Below are positions 25,441 to 38,264 of a stretch of DNA of 64,000 nucleotides, piece after piece. The notes beneath the pieces are model-generated. The model searched no databases and was not told the origin of the DNA. It saw only the letters and a list, made by a program, of their open reading frames with translations. The stretch is from Norana najaformis. Its lineage: Eukaryota; Annelida; Clitellata; Crassiclitellata; Hormogastridae. How positions within the stretch are numbered: the stretch's first letter is position 1; every line of letters starts with the position of its first letter. The stretch lies in NCBI GenBank assembly GCA_964023275.1, contig OZ029916.1, forward strand, positions 19,106,686 to 19,170,685, given 5' to 3'. The position numbers and the translations under genes were made by a program.

Positions 25441-28040
25441 TCACAGAACCTGTTTGAAATAGAATTGGTATAATTTGAAACGTGGCTTCAGTAGCTTAGC
25501 TCCAACCGAACGTTTCAAGAGGGCTTTTAAGCTTTCGAATATTTTGCTTATGCTTTAAAATCGGTAACCATTGTTATGCATCAATTCTCCACTAGTTTAG
25601 TCACCACCAGATCCTGTTAACAGTTTTTGAGCAGTACTTCTTAGACTTCAAAGAAAGGTTCTAAATAAAACAGTCTAGACACATGCAGTCACACAGACAG
25701 ACAGCCTTCAATAATAAACACTGTGTCGGCAAAGCCTGGGAAAAAATAGGCAAGGACAGCCAACCAAGTTCAACAAAAGCCTTCTAACAGACACAGCAAT
25801 TTATCTAGCAGTCATCAAAACAGGTGGTAAACTAATTTTACAACTGAATATCTCCGATGGAAAAAGAAACAGCCAAGAGAAGCTAAAAAACAAACACAAA
25901 CATAACTACCGGTACACAAGAACATACATACAGAACAAACATAGATAACAACAATACTCACACATAAACATACGGGTATCTGTAAAAAGGCACACAGAGG
26001 AAGACATACAAAAGCACACACAAGAACACATTCGCACATACAGTATATGTACACATACAGGAACATTAACTGATGATGAAATCCACCAAGGCCAACAACA
26101 ACGCTGAATCAAATCGGCCTGTGCCCAGTTGGTGGACCTCTTTCTAATTAAATTATGACCTGTTTATGTGGAGCCTGAAATAGTTATCATTCCTCCACCA
26201 GCTACACATCAGTAAGCTAGATATACAGACAAACAGAAATTCATACCCGCAGCAGACCAGATGAAACGAAGGCCATTTGCATGCTTCTGGGGGTGTGTGC
26301 GCTTGTGCATGCACATGCCCATATGTGCATGTGACAGTTTGCATACAGGATTGTGCCTACACTAGCTATGCTACATAGTAAGACAACAAAATACCACAGC
26401 TTGTAACTGAAAGCATTAGTTTAACGCTCGGAAGCATAAAAAACTCTCCCTGAATACCTAACATTATACAGTCATGTGTTTTTTATTTCAAAAAAGCCTC
26501 TCGAAGGCATTCTTCAGAAGTAATGTAATCGTAATAATAATCATAATCACACACTAGTAATGAGTTCAAATCAAAGTCTCTCAAATTATTCTAAATCAAA
26601 ATAGAAAATCAAGATTTCATATTATTTCATTTGAAATACTACCTATAACTGGCATTGAGGAAAAGCAGGTTTAGAGATGAAAAGAAGTGGCACAACTAAC
26701 ATCCATATAATGAACAATGCAGAGAATGAACTCATGCGGCTTCTGATGGTAGAACCAATCCCAACATATGCTATGTAGAAGAGGTCTTGACACAATGAAA
26801 ATAACTCCCACATCAGAAGAAGTATGCATCATTCTCTTTGCTCTTCTGTTTGGGCTGATCAGTTATCTTGCAACATTGCTGTCCAAGTATTATAAGTATT
26901 TACAGTGAAGACTCATGACCTGCTTACTCATGATCATTTTACGGATCCCCACACAACAGGTTTAACACAGGGTGCGTAAAAACAAGAGTACACAGTATGT
27001 ACCAAATGCAGAGACATACAAACCTGCAGCAGATAATCAAAGAAGCGTACACAAAATCCATTAAAAACACAAGGTTGCCAGACTTTTTGTTCTTCCATTA
27101 TTCATACATTTTCTTCTATACATGCATGTATATATACAAATTTACTGGTAATAGCTTTAGGATTATAGTAGGGCATAATTAAGTGTCCTGTTTACACCAA
27201 GGAAAATCGGACAATATAGCTTCAACTGGTCTTCCGAGGATAACTTATTTATTTTCTTGTAACCATCATCAAGTCGTTGCCAAGTCTCTAGACTGTGGAA
27301 CAACCATGCCTGATCAAATAACGCAGAACTGCCCATGAAATCTCTGAAAAGGCTATTGCCTATTAGCCCTTCCATACCCAGAGGGCCTTACTGATTAAAT
27401 CCGACACCCAGTCTTCTAAGAATCTGCAGATTCATACTGAAAAGAACACCTGCATAGTAAGGAAGAGGTTGTTTTTGTTAGTGAGAAATAGCGTCGTTTT
27501 ACTGTCAGCAGCCAGCATGCTAAAGGATCTGCAAATCTTGCATTGCAAAATCTATCACTCAATTCTTATATCATATTAAGAAAAAACATTTAAATCAGTA
27601 GATGAAACAAAGTCAGTTCATATAATTTAGTGAAACATGCTTCAGAGATTTTATCCCAGTTCAGTCTGGCCTCTGAAAACATCATGCATTTGTTTTACAT
27701 ATTGAAAACTTTGTGATGATGCCTATGAGTCTGGGCTTGATACAAGACAAATATCCTTGCAGCTCACTGAAAGCAGTGAAAGACAGAACTTTGACATCTG
27801 GAAGCTTTATAATGAAAGTGTAAAAACATTTCACAAAAGCATCCAGAATTCAAAAATCAAAGCTCATTTTGTTTCAATTTCATGCCTATTTTTACTGTTC
27901 TTTTTTTAGTCACTCAGATTTTTACTGCACTTTTTCTCAGTTTCCAGAGTTTTGATGACTATTCATTTCCCAGATTTTATGTGAGCTGTTTAGTTTTCCA
28001 CTTTTTCAGTTGACCCTTCATGGCTTTTTACCTTACCTCT
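25440..28040. other. AT-rich intergenic, no gene called
   Basis: Frames at 25815-26066, 26153-26344 and 27163-27375 (all minus) are open but of no recognised family, and the first two are in ACAC/ATAC-rich sequence. Confidence 0.4.
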
Positions 28041-28041
28041 T

Positions 28042-28512
28042 GCACGAGCTGTCACCAAAACCCCCAAACACCATCACATCACCCCTGTTCTCAAATCACT
28101 GCACTGGCTTAAAATACCAGAAAGAATAGAGTACAAAGTCTTATCCCTCACCTACAACACACTTCAGTCCTCCCAACCCTCCTATCTTCGTCAATTATTT
28201 ACTATCCAACCACTCTGTTCAACCCGCTCCTCACCTGTCCTAACACTTCTTCGCCCTCCCGTCACCTCATCATTAAAATTTGGAAATCGCTCCATAGCCA
28301 TAGCTGCCCCACCCCTTTGGAATAAACTCCCGCCAGAATTGCGACAGTTGTCTGGTCAATCATACGAACTCACCAACACTTCACCTCTTTCAGTTTCTGC
28401 TCAGGTCTTTCACTCAAGACTGAAAACACTTCTTTTCCAAAAATCTTATCCTGATTCTTCCTCTTCCCCTTATCTCTCTTCTCGCTTCAATTTCAAACAA
28501 CATCCAACGTAG
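28042..28512 (+). pseudogene. LINE reverse transcriptase, C-terminal end (truncated)
   Basis: The frame is open from the truncation point to TAG at 28510. It contains HHITPVLKSLHWLKIPERIE, YKVLSLTYNTL, SYLRQLFT and IAIAAPPLWNKLPPELRQ. This is the pattern at the C-terminus of CR1/L2-like non-LTR retrotransposon ORF2 proteins (HITPxLKSLHWLPV ... FSVAAPxLWNxLP). There is no start codon or upstream polymerase core. The frame is uninterrupted, so the insertion may be fairly recent. Confidence 0.85.
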
Positions 28513-28680
28513 CCGTCCGACTGTCTGAATGCCTGACTCCTGGATCTTGACCTGGAACCGAACCCTTTTGCCTATCGATTTTGTTTTGACTGAGCACCTG
28601 TGAATAAGCTGGTTCCCGCAACTTAGCTTTGAGCACTGTAGAAATCTCGCTGTAGAAATCTCGAGATAATGATTACAATT
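28042..28680 (+). mobile_element. LINE-A, 5'-truncated copy with intact ORF end
   Basis: This is the most complete LINE-A copy: 157 codons of open frame, then the family 3' UTR, ending with a doubled GCTGTAGAAATCTCG and an ATTACAATTACA tail. It defines the identity of the other copies. Confidence 0.88.
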
Positions 28681-31600
28681 ACAAGTTTAGTGGGCAACCC
28701 TTGCCCTAACCATTCCACTACCCTAATAAAACGCCATGAAGTGGCCCATATTTGGAGCAGGCAAATCAGGAACAAGGGTTCAGCTGGGGACTGTGGCTAA
28801 CTGGCCACCCCATACAGTAGCTACTGTTAAATACCTTATATTAATCAATCTGAAAAAATTACTCTAACTGGTCCTCATTGCATAGATCTACAATTATCAC
28901 TGCTTCCAATGTATAATTACGTACATATAAAAGACAAAAATAACACTTGTTTACAAGCCTCTAAAGAATATCCTTGGAGGCAATATCTTAGAGTTTGAAT
29001 AATGCACAGTCTATACTAAACCATAAATATGACCACAGCAAGCCAACATAATACAGTTTTTAACCACCCAACTTAACACTGGTACTCAATTATCACCGCA
29101 AAAGGACATAGGACTAAGCTGGCCCAGATGGCATGGCATTCTATGGATGATCACTCGTCTTGGTACTAACCGAATTACATGTCATGAATTTCACTGTGCT
29201 CGCCAGTTTCATGTCCACAGCACCAAAGTAGTACATGTTTACGTACTTAAAATGTCCTAAACGAGGTATGCCGTTTTGGGGAACCATATCAAGAACCGTT
29301 TTATAACGAGACTGTGCTGTAATCAGGTGTTTCCTAAAGCTGAACTAAATTGGGGACCGTGCAATGCCCAGACGGCATTTATATTACAACAAGGCTCCAC
29401 ACAAGTACTGTTAAACATAATCACCGTTAACGTACCTTTCAAGAGCAATGATCATATCAGTTCCAAAACTGCAAAGAATATCTGACATTTCTACGCATTC
29501 GATGCAACTCACTGCGCTACAGAAATTGGGACTGGATTTAAACCAGCAAGATTGACATCAGACACGAAATGTTTTTAATATGTCTACACCAGCGAACCCT
29601 AACATCAAGGCTTTTACCACGTTAAATTTTAACAGATAAAATAAAGGTTCTGTAAACAATTTACCTAAAAGTTTTTACAGCCGTTTTCACATCCAAAATC
29701 CTCAATGTTCAACACATTCCTAAGCAAAAGCACCACAGAACAGTTATCACCTACAGATTCGAGTCCATGACGTCATCTACAAATTAGCGACATCCAGCAG
29801 TTGACTGACTACGTTGTGCGTTTGATGCAGGTCCGTATGACAAATAATCTACTCCATATTTAAGCTAATTTCATTATCTAATTTCATTATTAGTAAGTAA
29901 GTAAGCTAACATTTATAGCGCGCTTAAACAAAACTAGTCTTGCACGAAAGCGCGTAACATATTAGAGTTCAGCTGATGGCAGACGTAGTCAGGAAGAGGC
30001 TAAATTGTCCAGATATTTTTCTAGCTAAAAGAGGTAATAGTTGTTCAAGAAAAAGTATGAGTAATTTACTTAGTTTATTCTAGATGAAGACTTTCTGGTT
30101 GGACTCAATCCTTGGTCGAAATCCTATCGTAATCGTAATCCGGGGATTTCTACGGTGCCCAACGAAATCTACGTCACTATTTTTTCTAAATATCGCGATA
30201 TTGGAGTCGGTTCGGTTTTAACGTGTTTTTGCGTCAAGTGTATCGTCCGAATTTGCTGTTGTGCGATGTAGGTCTACGGTTTGCAAAACAGCGTGCATTG
30301 CTGTTTTCTGTAAAAAAAAATTCTGTTAAAATTTAGTGTATTTTGTGTTCAAATTAAATTAAGATGTCTATAGTTCTGTGCACGACGGCTGTTACGGAAC
30401 GAAGTAACTTTATTGAAGTGTCACCCATATTATTGCAGTAGGCCTACAATATGGATGTCCAATATTTGCCCAACAAGTCTTTGGTTTAGTCGTCGTCCGG
30501 CAATTAGGCCTGTATATATTGCTATTGAAAAACATATATGAAATAATTGTGTCTAAGAGTCCGTAACCTAAGTGTACGCCACCACGCCTTCCGCTATTAA
30601 ATTCCTGGGAAAGTCACGACAATCTGAGAAAGTAGGAAAGAAAAGCCTGGCATGGAAATTTATAAAATTTCACATAAAATTTATGCTAAGCCAATTTGCT
30701 GATGACTCAAAACATGAAATGGTTCTGATGACTAATTAAATAGGTCGTCAAAATATTTCGGATGCAGATTAGTTCTGACATTCTAATTACTCGTCTCCTC
30801 CGCTTTGCAAACTTCTGGATCTGCGGGCCAATCAGCAAGCAGCAGACTGTAATAATAGCCCATCTGATCTTAGTTATCACTTTATGAAGTGGTAGGCCTA
30901 CCAAGCATAGGCTAAATGTGTACAATGTGTCAAATATCGAGCTTCCGAGATTTTCCACAAAATTATATATGTTCCTTCGTCAACTCTACATCGAAAAAGT
31001 GCGTTAAAAATCTCCTGAAATGCGGCTCTGCGCACTGGATTTAAGCAAGAGGCACTCGAAATATAGACATAATGCCCGCCAATCGGGGTTTTGCAGACCA
31101 TGGCTCCGCGGGGTGCGCCGCCGTGCGAGATAGTGTAGCCTACTGGTTAGTCCCTAGCGCCCCCTAGTGAACTAAGCTAGAATCTGGTTAGCCACTAGCG
31201 CCCCTAGCGAACTCAGCTGTAAAATAAATACATTGACCGCATTCTGTCGGTAGAATGAACTGCACTTACTGTATGTAAGTAGTACATGGTACTCGTACTC
31301 GAGTAAAATTCTAATACGTCTACCAGTTTCAGATACTTACAAATTATAATTATTATACTTGCAACCCAAGTCCTTGTATATGCAGTCGTAGGCCTACGTG
31401 AGTAATTGCAAAGACAATTATAATTTTTATAGCGTTGTAAGTAATTTTTAATATTGAGTTTATATCTGTTTAAGCCAGTGTATTCAAGGATATGGTCCAG
31501 AAGGAACCGGTGATATTAAATTTCTGTCAATGTGCTATGGAGTTTCATGCAGTGTAAGGAAATTTGCTACCACTGCAATCTATCATGGAAGGTTCAGGCG

Positions 31601-32410
31601 ATTCGTTTGTTCAGCTTGAGAGTACATCTAACTGTATTCTCGTCTTTAACATAAATGTTCCAGTACACGTACCTGCTAGTCAAGAACTCAAGTAGGCTAC
31701 CTGCTATTCAAGTACTTATGCGTGCTACTCAGGTACTTGTACTCGCACGTGTACTTGCACTGCATTTGCCCGAGGAAGCCTATCGATCTGTCGCGAACGC
31801 TGTTTAGTAGAAATATGTCAGCAAGTAAGTAAACTGATCAAGTGACCCGTTTCGGCAAACAGGAACTTTTGTCGGAAAAGTCGACATTGGTCTAGAGGCG
31901 ACTCTGTTCCAAGGCTCTCACTCAGCCAATCCTACCGCAACAGCGCGATCGAAATGCAGCCAACACATAAAAGCAACGACATGAAAGTTATGGAGGAAGT
32001 TGAAGGAAGACGCACAAGTTTGCAACTGTATTACTCTGTGCAAGGGTTAGTAACGCAGCGGAAGTTGTGGCCTCAAGTGCTACCTGCCGTCAAGATGCAG
32101 AAAGCAGATCACCGTGAATAGGGGCAATTTAACTTTTGACTTATTCAAATAAGTCAAACCGTTTTAACATTCCCTCATTTTTACCTTAGCGACAGTTACT
32201 TTACTTTCAAAGTTTACATTACGAAGTTGGATTTGAGCGTGTGCGTGTGTGACCACGTGCATAGGCTAAGAGCCTGTTGAGTACGTTGTATTTTCAGATG
32301 GCATGTAAGACCTATGTGTTGTAACCTACATAAATTTAATTATCTGACATCTGGATTCTGAAAAGAAAGAAGTTGTCGAACATAACATTGAGCATTATAT
32401 GCTTTTGAAT
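28680..32410. other. Intergenic; LINE tail and short tandem duplications
   Basis: A short LINE-A fragment lies at 30124-30180, an ATTTATAGCGCGC plus GTAAGTAAGTAA retroelement end at 29890-29930, and an imperfect 45-bp tandem duplication (TAGCGCCCCCTAGTGAACT type) at 31139-31215. A single TGACGTCA lies at 29768. No gene seen. Confidence 0.45.
30124..30180 (-). mobile_element. LINE-A 3' terminus, short copy
   Basis: Inverted copy of the last 55 bp: TCGTAATCGTAATC tail, then GGGATTTCTACGGTGCCCAA, matching TTGGGCGCTGTAGAAATCTC on the minus strand. Confidence 0.7.
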
Positions 32411-32413
32411 ATA

Positions 32414-32419
32414 TTTATT
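32414..32419 (-). terminator. Poly(A) signal AATAAA for the GPCR gene
   Basis: AATAAA on the minus strand lies about 120 bp after the GPCR stop codon, a plausible 3' UTR length. Confidence 0.5.
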
Positions 32420-32540
32420 GATAACATAATAAATGAGACTGTTCAGAAGTGAAATTCATTAGAATTTCAAGCCAATTTTTAACGAATTTCGGCTGATTAC
32501 ACAGTTCCCTTGCGATGTCTCTGTCTCTGCCATGCACAAG

Positions 32541-33605
32541 CTAAGATTTCCGTTTCTGTTTGCCGCAGAGCGTTTCTCGGAAATCCCTTCGGAAATCTTT
32601 CGACGTGTGATTGTAAATGACTGGATTGACACAGGAGTTGAAGTAGGCCATCCAGTTTCCGAGTAAGTTGAGCATTTCGTGTGCACGGCCGGGTGGAGTT
32701 TTTCCGAAGTAGACGACGAGCAGATGTACGTGCATCGGAAGCCAGAGCACCGCGAACACGACAGCGACGAGCAGCAGAAGTCTACCAGCCAGTCTTACCC
32801 TCGTTGACGACTTTTCCGCCACGTAGAAGCCAGGCCTGTGTCGGTCGGAGATGTAGCGAAACATGGAGACGGAAAGACCTAGGACGATGACGAGAGGCAA
32901 GAGGTAGGCGAGAACGAAGAAGACGCCAAAGATTCGCTGGCCGGCTTCTAGGCTGTCGTGCTCACATCGCGTATATCCATCGACGTCATCTCTGACGCCG
33001 TATGACGTAAGTATCGGTGCGTTGACGGCGAACATGACGCACCAGATGGTTGCTATGGCGATGCTAGCGTTGCGCCGGGTTCGCAAGCGAGCCGTGCGCT
33101 TGCTGTGCACCAAGGTCATGTAGCGGACGACGGCGATGATGACAAGAGTGTAGACTGTCACATAGGAGGTTACGTTGACCAGGTAGTTGGACAGTTTGCA
33201 TCCGAGTTCGCCAAATGGCCAGCGAAAGCTGACCAGCCGGAATACGGTGAAGGGCGGGAGAAGTACAAGGAATAATAGATCGGCGAACGCCAGGTTTAGA
33301 AGAAGAACGTTTCTGACCGATTTACATCTGGACCTTGAAAGAATTACATGGATGACGAGACCATTACCGACTGTTCCAAGAATGGATATGAGTCCGAAGA
33401 GAAACGGTACAACCACTCGATGCAACACTGCGTAGAATTCGTCCGTTTCGTGGCTCCGGTGAAGTCTTCCTTCTAGAACTACAGAGGATATGTTCAAGTG
33501 TTCCGCTAAGGACAAATTGGGATTCCATGAAGAAACATTCGGCGATGAAGCAAACCGAATGTTTTCGTCAACTTTCTGAAACTCGTCACTGATAATATCT
33601 TCCAT
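32541..33605 (-). CDS. Allatostatin-A/galanin-type peptide GPCR, single exon
   Basis: 354 aa in one exon. The chosen ATG (33605) starts MEDIISDEF; the frame extends upstream only to a TTG. The N-terminus has three N-glycosylation sequons (NVSS, NLSL, NISS), as for a surface receptor. TM1 has GNGLV (N81), TM2 LNLAFADLL (D109), and C136 and C214 can form the TM3-ECL2 disulfide. TM3 reads NVTSYVTVYTLVIIAVVRYM, TM6 FAVLWLP (W288, P290), and TM7 NSCVNPVIY (327-331). C347 may be palmitoylated. TM3 and the following RTRRNASIAIA loop match allatostatin-A/galanin receptors best, so a Gi/o-coupled neuropeptide receptor is likely. Oddity: the DRY/DRF motif is VRY (V160-R161-Y162). Somatostatin/AstC or opioid-like relatives are less likely. 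Confidence 0.9.
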   Translation of the reverse strand: MEDIISDEFQKVDENIRFASSPNVSSWNPNLSLAEHLNISSVVLEGRLHRSHETDEFYAVLHRVVVPFLFGLISILGTVGNGLVIHVILSRSRCKSVRNVLLLNLAFADLLFLVLLPPFTVFRLVSFRWPFGELGCKLSNYLVNVTSYVTVYTLVIIAVVRYMTLVHSKRTARLRTRRNASIAIATIWCVMFAVNAPILTSYGVRDDVDGYTRCEHDSLEAGQRIFGVFFVLAYLLPLVIVLGLSVSMFRYISDRHRPGFYVAEKSSTRVRLAGRLLLLVAVVFAVLWLPMHVHLLVVYFGKTPPGRAHEMLNLLGNWMAYFNSCVNPVIYNHTSKDFRRDFRETLCGKQKRKS

Positions 33606-35900
33606 TTCTATCCGACGAACAGTGACGAGACACAAACGATGCTCCTTTGAGTTGGATCAATGCTCTAGGCCAACTGTGAGCAATTAAATTCTTCAGTGTT
33701 GACACGGAAAACAGATCGAGTCTATCGATAGTAGTTTAAGAATTAACAGTCGGCCTATTGTACAGATAGGTCTAGCTGTTTCTAACAGTTGCTCAATTTG
33801 CTATAGCACAGCAGATTCCAAACAGGCAATCTTTAAGCCAAATATTGGATCAGTTCCTGAATGTCAGGTTCATAAAAGTCAGTGCGTATATAGCTGCAGT
33901 TGACTGCTTATTCGCTTACACGCGCCATGCTTTGGTGAAGACTACAGAACAGCTGCTCGTCGACTCGTTTATATAGCATACGTTGTTGCACGTGCTGAGA
34001 CCTCATTTGATGGCTTCTCACCAGATGGCTCTCTCTATTTTTCTCTATATTTATATTTGATGTCGTCGTGAGATACGAACGGACGTTCACTTCGATCGGG
34101 AGGTTACTGAACGACGGATAACCCTGACGTCGTTGCCCAGGCCACCGCATTCAGCACACGACATGCAGCAAGATGCTTCACCGGCTCCTTTACTTGCAAT
34201 TCGAATCATATCGCCTGGCGGATCCTGTCGGGATTATTAGAAGCGTTGTCTGTGACGCTTCAGACAAGCGGATTATCTCAAGATTAATTAATCCCAGACG
34301 GCTATTAATTATCCGGAATTTACGAGGAAAGGCAGCTGTTGCTGAATAAGAGTTCGGCATCCATAAAAGCCGTCTACAAGCTGAGCATGTTAAGCGTATA
34401 TAATATGAAACTCTCCCTTGAAATCGTCGAAGTGGAAATTTGATAAAACTCTCTAAAATTACTCTGACTATCTAAGATCATATTGATACAAAAGTATTTT
34501 TTATTTTACTAATTTTAGATGTATTTGTGAGAATTTAAACTCAAACTGGTAAGACTTTTTGTAAAAATGTCATGAGGTAAATTAACTTTGCTTAAGCACA
34601 TAATATAGCCCGTAACTATAGTACTTCGAATGATTCTGAAATATGCGTTCCGAAAATAGAAGAATAAATAACAATATCTTGTGAATTAGGAATTCAGAAG
34701 TTTGAGGAAAATACATTGTAAATTGGGCTTCAGGCTCTACTTTATAAGTGTGGAGATATTAGCAGCCAATTATTTCTATCACTTAAACTTTTTAATCTCA
34801 TTGTGTTTTGGAATAATAAGCACTGAAGAAATTGTTTTGGCTATCAGTGTTTAGCAGTCTTCACTGCAGGGTTAGGCAATATGGACTTCGTGTCCATAAG
34901 ATTTGTTGCTAAGCCAAACTTTTAAAAGCCATGTAAGCTTCATGCAGTATGACTCTTAAGTCTGCTTATGCCTGAGTATAGTCACGGGAACGTGTCTAAT
35001 CCTTAATCAACAGAATTGGTGTATCGGTCAGAGGTAACAGTTACGTATACTATCAGAACACCTGTAAATAGAACTTAGATATCCAATGGAGAGAGAGTTT
35101 AAGTGTTTTATCTAAGTGATTATATTTCTATTTTCGTTGTCTGCTTTGTGCGAAATAATTATATGTATGAGAATTTCTATATAGGCCCTATATATATAGG
35201 GCACAAATGCCTGGGCCTTTGAATTCACTATAAATCCTTAAATAACTCAACGCCAATTTCACTGTGAACTGGCTATGTTGCTTTTAGCCATGATCATTCT
35301 AATGGATGAGTGAGATTGTAGGCTATATTATATCGTAAGCTACAGTATCCAAGAAAGGAAAAGATATGTGGCGTAGCTTAAGGGAATTTATGAACGCGTT
35401 GTTATGCCTTATAAAGCTTGACAGATGTCGAAGGATTATTATAATCTCTTTAGAATCTGATAAATCCGAATAAGACATGTACATGTATGAATCATTCCAG
35501 GGAAGGATCGCCAGGAGCGCTCGAGCGACTGATTTGTAAACACGCCTTGTTTCGCTAAATCAGGCGCTTCAAATATTATGAATATTATGAAGACAAAGAA
35601 CCGCTAATATGATGACCACAATCAAGTCGATGATCTTCTGACCTAGTTAAAATTAGCCTACTAGGCCTCGGAGCCGGATTAGCCAGTATGCAAAATATGC
35701 AATTGGATGGGGCTTCCCGCTGACAGTGGGCCCCCTACTGGAGCCAGAATTTCTCTGCAGTAACAATAATACCGACGTAGAATTTGTTATATAGGCTATT
35801 TGTTCATGGAAACTAGTCATCAGTTTTCACTTAAAGTAAAAATTATCACCATCTTACAGAATTGAAAAAGTCAGCCATGCAACCAGTTGTTTTAACATAC
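33606..35900. other. 5' flank of the GPCR gene and intergenic DNA
   Basis: No TATA box or exon was identified. A minus frame at 33908-34150 is open but unrecognised. The rest is AT-rich and featureless. Confidence 0.4.
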
Positions 35901-35904
35901 TTTC

Positions 35905-36260
35905 CTTATAGTCCAGGTCCAGGGAAACTCTGGGCCGCGGGCCAAATTTGGCCAGCGCTGTAATTTCAGTTGGTCCGCGGGTTGACTGGACTCTAAAATG
36001 CCTGCATTCGTCAGTGGACCGAATTAATTCTAGATTCCAGTGTTCGCTTACATTTTCAGAGCGTGAAGTTATTTATTTTTGCATATATCTCTTCAAATAT
36101 TATACTAGAAATAGTTCCGGAAATCTAACAGTGACATAATGAAGTTCACGAAAGTGAAAATTGGAAGACGATGCCAGACATTTAAACCAAGAATGTACAG
36201 ATACATTGTTTGCGAGGGAGAGTGCGAAGATTTCATTTCTGCAAGACGGTGCTAATTTTG
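35905..36260 (+). mobile_element. Possible hAT/ZBED-type transposon remnant
   Basis: GGGCCGCGGGCCAAATTTGG near 35931 is typical of hAT/ZBED elements near their ends. A later frame with KVKIGRRCQTFKPRMYRYI is loosely like the start of such transposases. It is degraded and uncertain. Confidence 0.3.
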
Positions 36261-36303
36261 CTAGACAAGGAGTCTATTAAATCAATCAGAAGAAGAAAGC
36301 TAC

Positions 36304-36492
36304 ATGAAAAGAATTATGAAGGCAGAAACCCATGGACACCGCAGTCGGGAAATACAGAGGAAGAGATGGAGGGATATGATCCAACAGGACCTCAAACTAC
36401 TCAAATTAAAGGAGGACACTGGAAACAGAAACAAGTGGAGAGAAAGGATCCGTGTGGCTTATCCCTCTCCAGGAGGGATTAATTCCAGCTAG
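36304..36492 (+). pseudogene. LINE reverse transcriptase C-terminal remnant
   Basis: The frame reads SREIQRKRWRDMIQQDL then NKWRERIRVAYPS, the G-R-P-x-x-R-W-x-D ... W-R-x-x-I pattern found at the extreme C-terminus of RTE/Jockey-like ORF2 proteins. It is only about 60 codons long and lies next to the hAT-like remnant. Confidence 0.5.
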
Positions 36493-36499
36493 AAGGAGA

Positions 36500-38209
36500 G
36501 AGAGGGAGAGCGCATTAGTTAGTGTATTGTGCATTTATCTATACTTTATACAGCGCCTTTAAGTTAGATGCATTTATCGCTAGTCTAACTCTAAATGACT
36601 TTAGAGTTCGAGAAGAATGTCTGCTGCCGACTGATGTTGCAGAATTTGCGAAAGTCTCCGATGTACGACAGGCTGTCACGATACGAAGCAATCAGCCAAC
36701 CAAACCCAAGGCCCGGCTAACATTGGAAGCCATATTAAATGTCGCTGGTTAGCATCGAGTTAAAGTTGTAGAAAGGAGGCGACGAGTAAACGAAATGCTC
36801 GCAAATCACGGTTATAATGCAGTTCAAATGTAGCCCCTATAAGGCTATTAGAGATATGCATGGAATAGACCTAAAATGTAGGCTGTATAAGGCTACTAGA
36901 CATATGCATGGAATAAGCCTAGTCAAAGGCGTATTTACGGTTTAGAAAGATGGGGTAACAAATTCTTCCCCTCATTTCCCCTTTCCCCTAATAATTGTTA
37001 TTCGTCTAATGCATTGAAGAATGCTATGCTCACACTAAACTTAGTGGGCCTTGTTTATTCACGGTAGAAAAAGTAGAGGATACGTTACCTCAGTCCAGCA
37101 ACTGGCAGGTAGAGGTTCCCCGTATCCATGAAAATTACGCCTGTGCCTACAGTCAACAGGGCCTAGGTCAGCAATGGGAGTCTTTTAAGTGTCCCCCAAA
37201 AGCCGTCCAGAATAGAAAAACATGCCACATAGGGAGCTTGGCCAAAGAGTTAGCATGAATGCTCTAAATACATGCATTTCAGCCACCAGAAAGAACTAGA
37301 AAAGTAGGTTAATTTGGAGTCCTTATCCAGATATCTTACTTAATGCCTCTTCAAATGCCTAATCCAGTGTCTAATGGAAGTGCCTATTCGGATGCCTACG
37401 TGGACGCACAGCCACGAGACCACGAGTCTACCTGCATGCCTACTGACTGCCTGTCAGGCTGTCTAATCCAATGCTTATTGGAATGTCTACTCGAATGCCT
37501 ATCATGAGACACAAATGCTAAATGCTTTCAGGCAAGAGCATTGACGCCGGCCCTCACACTCTAGCAGATAAACGCATACAGATGGCAATGCATTAGATAA
37601 AGCGTAGACATGCATCTGTATGCGGCACACATAAATCTTGATGTTTATAGAATAGGTCTACGCGTAGGCTCGCTAGGAACGTAGGCCCGGCCTGCAGAGG
37701 CCAAGTGCAGTCTCGAAGAAACAGCACAGGAACGATCGAGGATCAGAAGCACTTGGGAAACACCGACCGATCGACCGACTGCAGCCAAAAGGTTCGTCTT
37801 AATTGTATTTAAACCATTTTCTGTCACTTGAGCAAAAGATTTAATATCTCGTCTAATCTGGACACTTCTGTAGCGCCGTATTCGTAATGCATAATGTATC
37901 TTGCTTCTGAGAAAAACCGCAATCCAAGAGCTTAGTCCTTTAGTTAGTCCTTTAGGAAGAACCAGTCGAGGTCCGTGAGGACCTGAGACCGGAAGACAAT
38001 CTGATATACCAGTACTTCAGCAGCAATACCTTCTAAGGACATATAAGGACTAAGCCATTTCCGTAGGCTCATTTCTGACTAGTAGGCCAACCGAGATAAT
38101 AGGGTATAAAAACAATGAAACCAGTGACTTTGTATGTGACTCTGCTGTAGCAAGTTTATTTCTTTTCAACTTTGTGTCTCTGTCTGCCTCTACGTCTCTT
38201 TCTCCGCCC

Positions 38210-38264
<55 letters not shown>

